Below, piece by piece: positions 41,362-51,161 of a stretch of 64,000 nt of DNA; position 1 is the stretch's first letter, and every line of letters starts with the position of its first letter. The DNA is from Bordetella trematum (GTDB taxonomy: Bacteria; Pseudomonadota; Gammaproteobacteria; Burkholderiales; Burkholderiaceae_B). Where the stretch lies: positions 62,001 through 126,000 of the forward strand of contig NZ_FKBR01000011.1 in assembly GCF_900078335.1 (NCBI RefSeq), read 5' to 3'. The notes under the pieces were generated by a model. The model saw nothing but the letters and a program-made list of their open reading frames with translations. It ran no database searches and was not told the origin of the DNA. The position numbers and the translations under genes were made by a program.

Positions 41362-42138
41362 TCAACGGTGCTTGAAGTCGGGCTTGCGCTTCTCGACGAA
41401 GGCAGCCATGCCTTCTTTCTGATCTTCGGTGGCGAACAGCGAGTGGAACACCCGGCGCTCGAACAACAGGCCTTCATTCAGGGGGGTCTCGAAGGCTCGG
41501 TTGACGCACTCCTTGGCCATCATGGCCGATGGCAGCGACATGGAGGCGATCACGGTGGCGGCCTCCAGCGCCTCGTCCAGCAGCTTGTCGGCCGGGACCA
41601 CGCGCGAGACCAGGCCGGCGCGCTCGGCCTCCTCGGCCCCCATCATGCGGGCCGTCAGGACCAGATCCATGGCCTTGGCCTTGCCCACGGCATGCGTCAG
41701 GCGCTGAGTGCCGCCGGCACCCGGGATCACGCCCAGCTTGATCTCCGGCTGGCCGAAACGGGCGCTGTCCGCAGCGATGATGATGTCGCACATCATGGCC
41801 AGCTCGCAACCGCCACCCAGTGCATATCCGGCCACTGCGGCGATCACGGGCTTGCGGATGCGCTTGAGGGTTTCCCAGTTGCGGCTGATGTAGTCGGTGC
41901 CGTACACATCCATGTACGACCAGTCCTTCATGGCGCCGATGTCCGCGCCGGCGGCGAAGGCTTTCTCGCTGCCGGTGATGACGATCGCGCCAATACCCGC
42001 GTCCGCTTCGAAAGCCAGCAGGGCCGCTCCCAACTCATCCATGAGCTGATCGTTCAAGGCATTGAGGGCCTTGGGCCGGTTCAGGGTCAACAGGCCAACC
42101 CGGCCACGGGTTTCAACCAAAACAAACGACTCGCTCAT
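41362..42138 (-). CDS. Enoyl-CoA hydratase
   Basis: 258-residue crotonase with the complete hydratase active site: [20 protein letters not shown] near residue 105 gives the first catalytic glutamate and [21 protein letters not shown] near 132 the second. Adds water across trans-2-enoyl-CoA in fatty-acid or phenylacetate breakdown. Good ribosome-binding site (GGAGACATTCACA before the ATG). Stands alone, with its own terminator, and is divergent from the M61 peptidase gene. Confidence 0.95.
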   Translation of the reverse strand: MSESFVLVETRGRVGLLTLNRPKALNALNDQLMDELGAALLAFEADAGIGAIVITGSEKAFAAGADIGAMKDWSYMDVYGTDYISRNWETLKRIRKPVIAAVAGYALGGGCELAMMCDIIIAADSARFGQPEIKLGVIPGAGGTQRLTHAVGKAKAMDLVLTARMMGAEEAERAGLVSRVVPADKLLDEALEAATVIASMSLPSAMMAKECVNRAFETPLNEGLLFERRVFHSLFATEDQKEGMAAFVEKRKPDFKHR

Positions 42139-42240
42139 TGTGAATGTCTCCTGCGAAGTTGAACGAAGCTTGGGGAATACGGATAGTAGAGCCTGCCGGC
42201 ACTAAAATGGTCCAGGCCATTTTGCTGAGCAGGTTCTGGA

Positions 42241-44001
42241 ATGAACGACAACGCCATACTGTACCGCCTCGAGCCCTTCGACCTGGCGGGCCACCGCTAC
42301 CGGATAACCCTAACGGTGCCGCAGCCGGATCCGCTGGGCCAGCAGTTGTCGCTGCCGGCCTGGATTCCCGGCAGCTACCTGATCCGCGATTTCTCGCGCC
42401 AGATCGAAACGCTCACGGCCCGCGCCGGCAAGCAGGTGCTGGGCAGCCACAAACTGGACAACCACACCTGGCGCATCGACCCCTGCGACGGGCCGCTGGA
42501 AGTCGAATACACCGTCTATGCCTGGGATCTGTCGGTGCGCAGTGCGCACCTGGACGAGACCCACGGCTTTTTCAACGGCACCAGCGTCTTTCTGCGCGTG
42601 CACGGCCAGGAGCAGCGCCGCTGCCTGCTGGACCTGCAGGCGCCGGACCAGGCGCGCGGCTGGAAGGTCTACACCAGCCTGCCCCTGTCGGGCGGGCGGC
42701 ACGGGGCAAGACGCCATGGTTTTGGCCGCTACGAAGCGCCCGACTACGATGCCCTGATCGACCATCCCGTGGAGATGGGCACGCCGCAGGTGGCGCGCTT
42801 CGAGGCCCACGGCGCCCTGCATGAACTGGTCTTCACCGGCGTGATCCCGCAACTGGATCTGGCCCGCATTGCGCGCGACGTGCGACGCATCTGCGAGACC
42901 CAGATCGCCTTCTTCGAGCCGCGCTCACGGCGGGCGCCTTTCCTCGACAGCGCCGATCGCTATGTCTTCATGACCATGGTGACCGGCGACGGCTATGGCG
43001 GCCTGGAGCATCGCGCCAGCACCGCGCTCATGGCCGCGCGCAAGGACCTGCCGGTCATCGGCCAGGATGGCCAGAGCGAGGGCTATCGCAATTTCCTGGG
43101 CCTGGTGAGCCACGAGTACTTCCATACCTGGAACGTCAAGCGCATCAAGCCGGCGGCGTTCGTGCCCTACGATCTGCAACGCCCCGACCTGACCCGCCTG
43201 CTGTGGGTCTTCGAAGGCTTCACGTCCTACTACGACGATCTGCTGCTGCTGCGTTCCCAGGCCATTACCGAAGCCGACTATCTGCGCCTGCTGGGCAAAA
43301 CCATCAGCGGAGTGATGCGCAGCCCCGGGCGTCACAAGCAATCGGTAGCCGAAAGCTCCTTCGATGCCTGGACCCGCTACTACAAGCAGGACGAGAATTC
43401 ACCCAACGCGCTGGTGAGCTACTACACCAAGGGTTCGCTGGTGGCGCTGGGCCTGGATCTGCTGATCCGTCGCGAGAGCGGCAACGCGCACTCGCTGGAT
43501 GATGTGATGCGACTGCTGTGGCAGCGCTTCGGACGCGATTTCTATCGCGGCCAGCAAGCCGGCCTGGACGAAGACGCGCTGCCGGGACTGATCCGCGAGG
43601 CAACCGGCGTGGACACGGCGCGCTTCATCCAGCGCTATGCCTACGGCACCGACGACCTGCCGCTGGCCGATCTGCTGGCCGGACAGGGCATCTCGCTGCG
43701 CTGGCAGGGCGGCGAAGGTTGCACGCTCGATGTCCGCACGCGCCGCCAGGGCGACGCGCTGGTCCTGGCGACGGTATTCGAGGGCGGGGCTGCGCATCGC
43801 GGCGGCCTGTCGGCCGGCGACGTGCTGGTCGCCATCGATGGCATCAAGGTCGACCCGGCCGGGGGTCTGGAGCCGCTGCTGGCGCGCTATCGCGCGGGAG
43901 ACCGGCTGCGGGTGCACGTGTTCCGGCGCGACGAACTGCGCAGCTATCGGGTACGCCTGGGCGCGCCCGAAGCGCTGGATTGCGAGCTCAGCCGCCGCTG
44001 A
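42241..44001 (+). CDS. M61 family glycyl aminopeptidase with PDZ domain
   Basis: 586 residues. N-terminal beta domain (LPAWIPGSYLIRDFSRQIETL near residue 38), then the catalytic domain with zinc ligands His291, His295 in HEYFHTWNVKRIKP and Glu325 in VFEGFTSYYDDLLLLRS; Glu292 is the catalytic base. The C-terminal PDZ domain (about 480-570) reads GGAAHRGGLSAGDVLVAIDGIKV. No signal peptide, so cytoplasmic. The family removes N-terminal Gly or Ala. Monocistronic, convergent with the flavoprotein gene. Confidence 0.93.
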   Translation: MNDNAILYRLEPFDLAGHRYRITLTVPQPDPLGQQLSLPAWIPGSYLIRDFSRQIETLTARAGKQVLGSHKLDNHTWRIDPCDGPLEVEYTVYAWDLSVRSAHLDETHGFFNGTSVFLRVHGQEQRRCLLDLQAPDQARGWKVYTSLPLSGGRHGARRHGFGRYEAPDYDALIDHPVEMGTPQVARFEAHGALHELVFTGVIPQLDLARIARDVRRICETQIAFFEPRSRRAPFLDSADRYVFMTMVTGDGYGGLEHRASTALMAARKDLPVIGQDGQSEGYRNFLGLVSHEYFHTWNVKRIKPAAFVPYDLQRPDLTRLLWVFEGFTSYYDDLLLLRSQAITEADYLRLLGKTISGVMRSPGRHKQSVAESSFDAWTRYYKQDENSPNALVSYYTKGSLVALGLDLLIRRESGNAHSLDDVMRLLWQRFGRDFYRGQQAGLDEDALPGLIREATGVDTARFIQRYAYGTDDLPLADLLAGQGISLRWQGGEGCTLDVRTRRQGDALVLATVFEGGAAHRGGLSAGDVLVAIDGIKVDPAGGLEPLLARYRAGDRLRVHVFRRDELRSYRVRLGAPEALDCELSRR

Positions 44002-44044
44002 CAGATCGCCCGCCGGTCCGGGTCGCGCAAGCCCGCAGCAGGCC

Positions 44045-44938
44045 TCAGCTCCGCTCCCAGCGGCGCTGGATATCCTTGGCGGCCACCACGCCGTCGGCCA
44101 TGGCCGTGACCACGCAGGGATGGGCCCGGTTGGCGACCTCGCCGATGGCATAGACATCGGGCAGGCTGGTGCGCGCCGTCGCGGCATCGGTCTGGATGTA
44201 GCCGCGCGCATCGCGCGCCAGCGCCAGCCCATCGGCGAAACCGGCCTGCGGCTCCCAGCCGTAGAACACCAGGATCAGGTCGTAGGGCTGGCCGTTGACC
44301 GTGCGCGCGGCCGGGTCGACCTCGTAGGGCCCGACGCTCACGCCGTCGCGGCCGGCGCGCTGCACCCACTGCTGCTGCGCCCGGACGCTGCGCGCATACA
44401 AATGCACCCGCCGCGCGCCGCGGTTGCGCACATAGACAAAATTCTCGAAGGCGTTGTCGCCACCGCCCAGCACCGCCACCGACAGGCCGGCGTAATCCTG
44501 GGCCACGATGGACGAACCCGGCCCGATCAGCACGCCGGGCCAGCGGGCCTGGGGCGGATGGCCCGGCAGGCCGCGGGCGCGAACGCCGGTGGCGATCACC
44601 AGGCAGCGGCCATGAAACCATTGGGGCGCCCGCGCATCGCCAGCGGCCAGCGCAATGCCTCCCTCACAGGGCACAACCTCCTGCGCCGGCGCATCGCAAT
44701 GCAGCGGCACCCCGGCGTGCGTCAGGCTGAGGCCGATACGCTGGGCCACTTCCTGGCCGGTCACGCCCGGCGCAGCCACGATCCAGTCATCCGGGAAAGG
44801 ATTGTGGGCAGCCAGGCCGCCCACCTGCCCGGAGGCTTCGATCAGCACCGGCGCCAGGCCCAGGTGCGCCAACCACACCGCGCATGACGCGCCGGCCGGG
44901 CCCGCACCCACAATGACCGCATCATAGAACTGCCGCAT
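44045..44938 (-). CDS. Thioredoxin reductase-like FAD/NAD(P) oxidoreductase
   Basis: 297 residues. FAD site YDAVIVGAGPAGASCAVWLAHLG near residue 4; NAD(P) site LSVAVLGGGDNAFENFVYV near 140; closing motif DVYAIGEVANRAHPCVVTAMADG near 262 is the family's third FAD contact. The CxxC redox pair of true thioredoxin reductases, normally between the NADPH-site halves, is absent, so it probably passes electrons to another partner, as ferredoxin/flavodoxin NADP reductases of this fold do. ATG at 44938 follows GGAAGAAACAGGAAG. Divergent from folB. Confidence 0.88.
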   Translation of the reverse strand: MRQFYDAVIVGAGPAGASCAVWLAHLGLAPVLIEASGQVGGLAAHNPFPDDWIVAAPGVTGQEVAQRIGLSLTHAGVPLHCDAPAQEVVPCEGGIALAAGDARAPQWFHGRCLVIATGVRARGLPGHPPQARWPGVLIGPGSSIVAQDYAGLSVAVLGGGDNAFENFVYVRNRGARRVHLYARSVRAQQQWVQRAGRDGVSVGPYEVDPAARTVNGQPYDLILVFYGWEPQAGFADGLALARDARGYIQTDAATARTSLPDVYAIGEVANRAHPCVVTAMADGVVAAKDIQRRWERS

Positions 44939-45059
44939 CTTCCTGTTTCTTCCTTGAACGCGCCGCAAAGGCGCCTGTCTGCATGGAGCACCACCGATTG
45001 TAGTCAGCCCCCGCCGCCAGCGGCCGTACAATCCCGGATTCTTCTGCCCCGAGTTGACC

Positions 45060-45419
45060 ATGCCCACCCGCCGAATTTTCATTTCCGGCCTGGCCCTGGA
45101 TGCCCGCATCGGCATCCTCGAGCACGAACGCCGCGCCACCCAGCCCCTGCATGTCGATGCCGAGTTCGATATCGACATCACGCGCAATGTCGATGACCAG
45201 GATATCCACAGCGTGCTGGACTACCGTCGCCTGCGCGAAGCCATCGTGCAGCAGTGCACCCAGGCCCACGTCAATCTGATCGAAACGCTGTCCGAGCAGG
45301 TGGCCGAACGGTTGCTGGCCGACTTCGCGGAAATCCGCGCGCTGCGCCTGCGCATCAGCAAGCCCATGGCCTTTTCCGACTGCAACGCCGTCGGCGTGGA
45401 AATCCAGATCAACCGCTGA
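45060..45419 (+). CDS. folB: Dihydroneopterin aldolase (FolB)
   Basis: 119 residues. Folate synthesis: cleaves dihydroneopterin to hydroxymethyl-dihydropterin. [35 protein letters not shown] near residue 5, [15 protein letters not shown] near 48, [17 protein letters not shown] near 70 (catalytic glutamate and tyrosine region) and [20 protein letters not shown] near 97 with the catalytic lysine. The ATG at 45060 is preferred to a TTG two codons earlier. ttcA begins 4 bp after its stop. Confidence 0.93.
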   Translation: MPTRRIFISGLALDARIGILEHERRATQPLHVDAEFDIDITRNVDDQDIHSVLDYRRLREAIVQQCTQAHVNLIETLSEQVAERLLADFAEIRALRLRISKPMAFSDCNAVGVEIQINR

Positions 45420-45423
45420 CATC

Positions 45424-46383
45424 ATGAGCACCCCCGGAATCGAACGCCCGGCGCGCAGCCCGGCCGAGGAAAAAGCCCGCTACGAGGGCAACAAGCTGAC
45501 CAAGCGCCTGGCGCGCGAGACCACTCGCGCCCTGTCCGACTACAACATGATCGAAGAGGGCGACCGCGTCATGGTCTGCCTGTCCGGCGGCAAGGATTCC
45601 TATGCCATGCTGGACATCCTGATGGCGCTGCAAAAGCGCGCGCCCTTCCGCTTCGAACTGATCGCGGTCAACCTGGACCAGAAACAGCCCGGCTTTCCGG
45701 CCGAGATCCTGCCCGAGTACCTGAGCGGGCTGGGCGTGCCGTTCCACATCGAAACCCAGGACACCTATTCGATCGTCACGCGGGTGCTGGCCGAAGGCAA
45801 GACCATGTGCTCGCTGTGCTCGCGCCTGCGCCGCGGCATCCTGTATCGGGTGGCCGACGAGCTGGGCGCCACCAAGATCGCCCTGGGCCACCATCGCGAC
45901 GACATCCTGGGCACGCTGTTCCTGAACCTGTTCTATGGCGGCAAGCTCAAGGGCATGCCGCCCAAGCTGGTCTCCGACGACGGCCGCCACACCGTGATCC
46001 GGCCTCTGGCCTACGTGGCCGAGACAGACCTCATCGCCTACGCCGAGCTCAAGCAGTTTCCGATCATTCCGTGCAACCTTTGCGGCTCTCAGGAAAACCT
46101 CAAGCGCAAGGAAGTCTCGCGCATGATCCAGGAATGGGATCGCAAGTATCCGGGACGCTCCTGGAATGTGTTCAATGCGCTTTCGCGCGTGGTGCCCTCG
46201 CACCTGATGGATCGCGAACTGTTCGATTTCGTGGGCCTCAGGCCCACCGGCGTGCCGGACGCCAATGGCGATATCGCCTTCGATGAGCCCGACCTGCCCG
46301 CCGCTCCCTGTAGCGACGACGCACCGCAAAACGCCCAGGAAGGCCTGCAGGAGCAGGCCCTGGTGTTCAGCCGGACGCGCTAG
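45424..46383 (+). CDS. ttcA: tRNA 2-thiocytidine synthetase TtcA
   Basis: 319 residues. PP-loop ATPase motif SGGKDS at 54-59; the CxxC pairs Cys129/Cys132 in [12 protein letters not shown] and Cys217/Cys220 in PCNLCGSQ hold the iron-sulfur cluster. The enzyme thiolates C32 of certain tRNAs, including some tRNA-Arg. Probably cotranscribed with folB. Its last 4 bp overlap the convergent dehydrogenase gene. Confidence 0.96.
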   Translation: MSTPGIERPARSPAEEKARYEGNKLTKRLARETTRALSDYNMIEEGDRVMVCLSGGKDSYAMLDILMALQKRAPFRFELIAVNLDQKQPGFPAEILPEYLSGLGVPFHIETQDTYSIVTRVLAEGKTMCSLCSRLRRGILYRVADELGATKIALGHHRDDILGTLFLNLFYGGKLKGMPPKLVSDDGRHTVIRPLAYVAETDLIAYAELKQFPIIPCNLCGSQENLKRKEVSRMIQEWDRKYPGRSWNVFNALSRVVPSHLMDRELFDFVGLRPTGVPDANGDIAFDEPDLPAAPCSDDAPQNAQEGLQEQALVFSRTR

Positions 46384-47333
46384 GCGTTCAAGACATGAAC
46401 CGGCGTGCCGGCCTGCCAGGCCAGCACGGCCTTGAGCGCGTTGCGGTAGAAGGCCTCGAAGTTGGACTGGCTGACATAACCCAGGTGCGGGGTGAGGATG
46501 ACGTTATCGCGATCGCGCAGCGGATCCATCGGCGGCAGCGGTTCTTGCGGATAGACGTCAAGCCCCGCGCCGGCGATACGGCGCTTGTCCAGCGCGTCCA
46601 TCAGCGCGCTCTGGTCGACCAGCCCCGCACGCGAAGTGTTGACCAGATAGGCCGTCGGCTTCATGGCGGCCAGCGATTCGGCGTCGACCACCCCGCGCGT
46701 GCGCTCGCTGAGCACCAGGTGGATGCTGACGGCGTCCGCCGTGGCGAACAGCTCGGCCTTGTCGAGCCGCCGCACACCCGCCTGGGCGGCGCGCTCGTCG
46801 GTCAGGTTGGGGCTCCAGGCCACCACATCCATGCCGAAAGCCTGGCCCACCCGGGCCACGGCCTGACCCAGCTTGCCCAGGCCCAGCACGCCCAGGCGCT
46901 TGCCGGCCAGAGGTTGCGGCATGCCGGTCTGCCACATGCCGCGGCGCATGGCCGCGTCTTCCTGGGGCAGATGCTTGAACAGGGCCAGCAGGTGCGCCCA
47001 GGCCAGTTCGGCGGTGGCGCCGGCCGCCTCGGCGCTGCCGGGCGCGCCGCAGACCAGCACGCCGCTTGCCGAGGCCGCCGCCATGTCGATGGCCTGGTTG
47101 CGCAGGCCCGTGGTGACCAGCAACTTGAGCTGCGGCAGGGCCCGGATCAGCTCGGCCGGGAAAGGCGTGCGCTCGCGCATGGCCACCACCACGTCGAAAG
47201 GCAGCAAGGCCTCGATGCGCGCCGCGCCTTCGGGCAGCGGATCGCGCAAGGCCGTCACCTCCGCATCCAGCACGGACCAGTCGGCGTAGCGCAGCGCCAC
47301 ATCGTGGTAGTCATCCAGCAGGGCGATCTTCAT
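46380..47333 (-). CDS. D-2-hydroxyacid dehydrogenase family protein
   Basis: 317 residues. NAD-binding [26 protein letters not shown] near residue 140; catalytic Arg in [18 protein letters not shown] near 228, Glu in [15 protein letters not shown] near 257 and His in [18 protein letters not shown] near 280. Family reduces 2-keto acids or oxidises D-hydroxy acids (glycerate, glyoxylate, phosphoglycerate); substrate unknown. ATG at 47333 matches the family N-terminus [13 protein letters not shown]. It lies 19 bp downstream of dsbC and may be read with it. Confidence 0.9.
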   Translation of the reverse strand: MKIALLDDYHDVALRYADWSVLDAEVTALRDPLPEGAARIEALLPFDVVVAMRERTPFPAELIRALPQLKLLVTTGLRNQAIDMAAASASGVLVCGAPGSAEAAGATAELAWAHLLALFKHLPQEDAAMRRGMWQTGMPQPLAGKRLGVLGLGKLGQAVARVGQAFGMDVVAWSPNLTDERAAQAGVRRLDKAELFATADAVSIHLVLSERTRGVVDAESLAAMKPTAYLVNTSRAGLVDQSALMDALDKRRIAGAGLDVYPQEPLPPMDPLRDRDNVILTPHLGYVSQSNFEAFYRNALKAVLAWQAGTPVHVLNA

Positions 47334-47352
47334 GAGGCGACTCCGGGCAGGG

Positions 47353-48165
47353 TCAGCGCGCGGCCTGCAGGCGCGCCTTGAGTTGATCCAGCGACATGGC
47401 GCCGCTTGCGCGCGTGCCATTCTCGAAAAACACGGTGGGCGTGCCTCGCACCATCAGCCGGCGCCCCAGCGCCACCATGGCGTCCACCGGCGCATCGCAC
47501 TGCGCAGCAGACGGGCGCTGCCCGCTGAGCATCCAGTCATCCCAGCTCTTGCCCGGATCGTCGGCGCACCAGACATCACGCACCTTGCGGTTCGAGTCGG
47601 GCGACAGGATGGGATACATGAAGGTGTAGATGGTCACGTCATCGAGTTGCTTGAGCGTCTGGCGCAATTGCTTGCAGTAGCCGCAATTGGGGTCTTCGAA
47701 GACAGCCAGCTTGCGCGTGCCCTTGCCCTGGACCTGCCTGAGGGCGAGATCCAGCGGCAGCTCGGAAAACGCCATGGCGCTGGCGCGCTCCTGGTTGGCG
47801 CGCGTGACGTCGCGCCGGGTGGCCGCGTCGATGAGCGGCCCCAGCATGACCCAGGTCACGCCCTCATCGGTGTAGATCATGTCGGTGCCGACCTGCACTT
47901 CGAACAGGCCATAGGGGGTGCGCTTGACGGCCACCACCTCCATGTCGGTGAAGCGCAGCTTGAACCGCTTCCTGACTTCGTCGGCGGCCGGATCGTCCGG
48001 CTGCAGGGAGCGCGTGCCATAGACCTTGTCGGCTGCCGCCGCCTGCCCGGGCTGGGTCGAATAGACCTTGTCCTGGGGGGCCTGCTGGGCCTGGGCAGCA
48101 GCGCCCGGCAGACCCAGACTTGCCAGAAGAAAACCGAGGCCCATGACGGCGAAACGGGCTTTCAT
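47353..48165 (-). CDS. dsbC: Periplasmic disulfide isomerase DsbC-like protein
   Basis: 270 residues with signal peptide ending near GAAAQA (residue 26). The N-terminal dimerisation region includes RFTDMEVVAVKRTPYGLFEVQVGTDMIYTDEGVTWVMLGPLID; the thioredoxin domain carries C161-G-Y-C164 in DPNCGYCKQL and cis-Pro in RGTPTVFFENG. It reshuffles wrong disulfides in exported proteins. A short duplicated element DKVYSTQPGQ/DKVYGTRSLQ lies between the signal and the first domain. Two extra cysteines (VWCADD and QCDAP) match the DsbC second disulfide. Confidence 0.93.
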   Translation of the reverse strand: MKARFAVMGLGFLLASLGLPGAAAQAQQAPQDKVYSTQPGQAAAADKVYGTRSLQPDDPAADEVRKRFKLRFTDMEVVAVKRTPYGLFEVQVGTDMIYTDEGVTWVMLGPLIDAATRRDVTRANQERASAMAFSELPLDLALRQVQGKGTRKLAVFEDPNCGYCKQLRQTLKQLDDVTIYTFMYPILSPDSNRKVRDVWCADDPGKSWDDWMLSGQRPSAAQCDAPVDAMVALGRRLMVRGTPTVFFENGTRASGAMSLDQLKARLQAAR

Positions 48166-48198
48166 GCGGTGAGGCTCCAGAGAGGGCGCGAACGGCGG

Positions 48199-49368
48199 TC
48201 AGTTGCGCGAGGCTTGTTCGATAAGGTGGCGTTTGAGAAACGGCAGGTCATCGACCAGCCGCATGCCGGCATTGCGCAGGAAGGCCATCGGTGCATTGTG
48301 GGCGGCAAACAGGCGGTGCAGGCCATCGGTGGCCAGGCGCATGGCGGCCACCGGCTCGGCGCGCGCGCGCTGGTAGCGCCGCAATACGCGCAGATCGCCC
48401 GCCGCGCGGTAGGGCTCGCGCTCGGCGATCACGCGGGCCAGCGCTTCGACATCGCCCAACCCCATGTTCAGGCCCTGCCCGGCCAGCGGATGCAGGCGAT
48501 GGGCGGCATCACCCACCAGGGCGATGCCGGGCGCCACCGGCTGGGATTGCTCCAGGGTCAGGGGGAAGCCGTGCAGACGGCTGCGCACGCGCAGGCGACC
48601 CAGACGCTGCTGGCTGGCCTCCTGCAGGCGGCGTTCAAGCTGGGCGGCCTGCTCCCCGGCGGGCAATGCCAGCAACTCGCGGGCCTGCGCCTCGCGCATC
48701 GACCAGACCATGGAGACCTGCGATCCGTCGCGCGTGTCCGGCAGCGGCAGCAGCGCCAGCACGCCATCGTCGCGGAACCATTGCAGGGCGGTGCCATGGT
48801 GCGGCAGTTCGGCATCCAGGTGCACCACCAGGCCGATGTCGCCATAGGAACGGGCTTCATGCTTGAGGCCGGCGGCCGTGCGCAACGGCGAGGCCGCGCC
48901 ATCGGCGCCGATGAACAGCTCGGCCGCGATACGTTGCCCGGCGTCCGTTTCGATCTCGCCGGGACGCCAGCCAGTGGCGCGCGCTTCGATCCAGGGAATG
49001 CCGAACATGCGCACCGCCTGCAGCAGCACGCGTTCGATCTCGCCCGACTCAACGATCCAGGCCAGCTGTTCATGGGCCGCCTGCCAGGCCTTGAGTTCGA
49101 CGCGGCCGTCGCCATCGCCGTAGATTTCCATGCCGCGCACCGGGGTCAGGCGCGCCTCGGGGATGGCATCCCAGATGCCCAGCTGCGCCAGAAAGCGCTG
49201 GCTGGCCGGCGAGATGGCGTAGACGCGCGGGTGGTAGACATCGGGCTCGGCCGGCGCCAGCTGGGCACGCGGCGCCAGCAAGGTGACGCGCTGCTGACGC
49301 CGGGCCAGCGCCAGCGCCGTGGACAGGCCGACGATGCCGGCCCCGCATACGAGAATCTGTGGTGTCAT
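48199..49368 (-). CDS. UbiH/UbiF/VisC family FAD-dependent hydroxylase
   Basis: 389 residues. FAD site PQILVCGAGIVGLSTALALARR near residue 3, second motif ELFIGADGAASPLRTAAG near 155, and the signature PGIALVGDAAHRLHPLAGQGLNMGLGDVEALARVI near 275. Family hydroxylates the ubiquinone ring; which position cannot be told from sequence. The ATG at 49368 overlaps the mltA stop by 4 bp, so the two genes are coupled. Confidence 0.9.
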   Translation of the reverse strand: MTPQILVCGAGIVGLSTALALARRQQRVTLLAPRAQLAPAEPDVYHPRVYAISPASQRFLAQLGIWDAIPEARLTPVRGMEIYGDGDGRVELKAWQAAHEQLAWIVESGEIERVLLQAVRMFGIPWIEARATGWRPGEIETDAGQRIAAELFIGADGAASPLRTAAGLKHEARSYGDIGLVVHLDAELPHHGTALQWFRDDGVLALLPLPDTRDGSQVSMVWSMREAQARELLALPAGEQAAQLERRLQEASQQRLGRLRVRSRLHGFPLTLEQSQPVAPGIALVGDAAHRLHPLAGQGLNMGLGDVEALARVIAEREPYRAAGDLRVLRRYQRARAEPVAAMRLATDGLHRLFAAHNAPMAFLRNAGMRLVDDLPFLKRHLIEQASRN

Positions 49369-50651
49369 CGCGCCGACGGCTCCCCGGCCTGCTTGGGCCA
49401 CAGCAGCCACATCTGGCCGCGCTGCTTCATGCGGCCGGCCTGCTGCCCGGCCTCTTCGCCAAAGCCCCAGTAGTAATCGGCCCGCGCCGCGCCCTTGATG
49501 GCCGTGCCCGTGTCCTGAGCGAACACCAGGCGCTGCAAGGGACGATCGGTGGCGGGATAAGTGGTGCTCAGGTAGACCGGCGTACCCAGCGGCACGAAGG
49601 TGGGATCGACCGCGATGGCGCGCCCGGCTGCCAGCGGAATGGCATAGGCGCCCTTGGGCCCCTGCTCGGGATCATCGACCGCCTCTTCGCGGAAGAACAC
49701 CACGGCCGGATTGGCGTTGAGCATTTCCGGCACGCGCGCCGGGTTGCGTTGCGCCCAGGCGCGGATGTTCTGCATCGAAGCCTGGTTGGCCGAGAGTTCG
49801 CCACGATCGATCAGCCAGCGGCCGATGGACGCGTAAGGCCGCCCATTGTGATCGGCGTAGGCGACCCGTATGGTTTTGCCCTTGTCCGGCCCGTCGGTCA
49901 GCAGCACCCGGCCCGACCCCTGCACCTGAAGAAAAAAGTTGTCGACCGGATCATCGACCCACACCAGCGCCGGCGGCTTGCGCGAACCGGCCTCGATCTC
50001 GGCCCGCGCGTCATAGGGCACCACGCGGCGGCCGTCGAGCTTGCCGCGCACACGCTTGCCGGCCAGATCAGGGTAGACGGACCCCAGGTCGATGATGAGC
50101 AGATCATCCGGCACGGCGTACAGGGGCCATTGATAGCGCCCGCCGCGTTCGCGCGAGCCGCGCACCAGCGGCTCGTAGTAGCCGGTGACGGTATTGGAGG
50201 CCGGCCGTGCATCGGCGCCATTCAGGCGCCAGGGCTGCAGATGAGTCTGCAGAAAGCGGCGGACGGCCGCGGCGTCGCCGGGGGCCGGCGCGCGCGCCGG
50301 ATCGGCGGCGGCCGCACAGACCGGCTGCCAGGCGCGCGGCGTGGCGCGCGCCGGGGCGGCCAGATTGCCCGAGGTCGGGCGCATCAGGCCCTTGCAGTTG
50401 CGCAGCACCAGCGGCCACAGGCGCGACAGGTCGTCGCTTTCCCAGCCCGGCAGCTCCGACCAGGCGGCGCGTTGATAGCGCCCGGCCAGCGCACGCGGCG
50501 CCGTGTCGGGCAGCGAGGCCAGCGCGGGCACCCGCAGCGGGCCTTCTGGCAGGCTCGCGGCCGGGCCCTCGCCGGCAGGCGGCGCCATGTCGGGCGTGGA
50601 GCATGCCGCCAGCAGCGCCGACAGCAGGGTCAGGGTAAGAAGGCGTTTCAT
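49365..50651 (-). CDS. mltA: Membrane-bound lytic murein transglycosylase A (MltA), lipoprotein
   Basis: 428 residues. Lipoprotein signal MKRLLTLTLLSALLAAC with the acylated Cys17. The MltA domain shows VTGYYEPLVRGSRERGGRYQWPLY near residue 155, WVDDPVDNFFLQVQGSGRVLLTDG near 225 and VFFREEAVDDPEQGPKGAYAIPL near 310; the 3D catalytic domain at the end has TYPATDRPLQRLVFAQDTGTAIKGAARADYYWGFGEEAG with catalytic Asp in QDTG. It cleaves peptidoglycan glycan strands at the outer membrane. The ATG at 50651 gives the correct signal peptide. Confidence 0.95.
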   Translation of the reverse strand: MKRLLTLTLLSALLAACSTPDMAPPAGEGPAASLPEGPLRVPALASLPDTAPRALAGRYQRAAWSELPGWESDDLSRLWPLVLRNCKGLMRPTSGNLAAPARATPRAWQPVCAAAADPARAPAPGDAAAVRRFLQTHLQPWRLNGADARPASNTVTGYYEPLVRGSRERGGRYQWPLYAVPDDLLIIDLGSVYPDLAGKRVRGKLDGRRVVPYDARAEIEAGSRKPPALVWVDDPVDNFFLQVQGSGRVLLTDGPDKGKTIRVAYADHNGRPYASIGRWLIDRGELSANQASMQNIRAWAQRNPARVPEMLNANPAVVFFREEAVDDPEQGPKGAYAIPLAAGRAIAVDPTFVPLGTPVYLSTTYPATDRPLQRLVFAQDTGTAIKGAARADYYWGFGEEAGQQAGRMKQRGQMWLLWPKQAGEPSAR

Positions 50652-50670
50652 GGTGGCGAAAGACATCCGT

Positions 50671-51045
50671 TCAGTGCAGCGTGCGCGGCATGGCCAGCAC
50701 GAACTCGGCGATCGGCACCTCGAAGGGGATGCCGTTCTCGCCGACACAATGGTAGGTACCGCGCATCGTGCCTACCGGGGTCGGCAGGGGACAGCCGCTG
50801 GTGTATTCGAAGGTTTCGCCCGGCGCCAGCAGGGGCTGCTGACCGACCACACCCAGGCCGCGCACTTCCTGCACCTGCTGGTTGCCGTCGCTGATGATCC
50901 AGTGGCGGCTGATGACCTGGGCCGGCTGCGCACCCGTGTTGGTGATGCGCACCGTGTAGGCGAAGACATATTGCTGCTGACTGGGATCGGACTGCTCCGG
51001 CACAAAACGCGGGGTCACGGATACGGTCAGATCGTAAGGTTTCAC
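50671..51045 (-). CDS. apaG: ApaG protein
   Basis: 124 residues when read from the GTG at 51045, the standard ApaG length, with AAAGG upstream. LTVSVTPRFVPEQSDPSQQQYVFAYTVRITN near residue 4, SRHWIISDGNQQVQEVRGLGVVGQQPLLAPGETFEYTSG near 45 and GTMRGTYHCV near 90 are the family core (fibronectin-like fold). Biochemical role not established; linked to cobalt resistance and nucleotide polyphosphate metabolism in enterics. Upstream of mltA by 19 bp on the same strand and divergent from rpe. Confidence 0.93.
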   Translation of the reverse strand: MKPYDLTVSVTPRFVPEQSDPSQQQYVFAYTVRITNTGAQPAQVISRHWIISDGNQQVQEVRGLGVVGQQPLLAPGETFEYTSGCPLPTPVGTMRGTYHCVGENGIPFEVPIAEFVLAMPRTLH

Positions 51046-51161
51046 AGGCCTTTCCCGGAATTGGACATTCAAGATTGGCGGGCGCGGCCGGCAGCCGTCA
51101 CACAGTTCTGCACGCCAAACTACAATAATTGCACATTATGCCCCCGGAAATCCCCAACATC

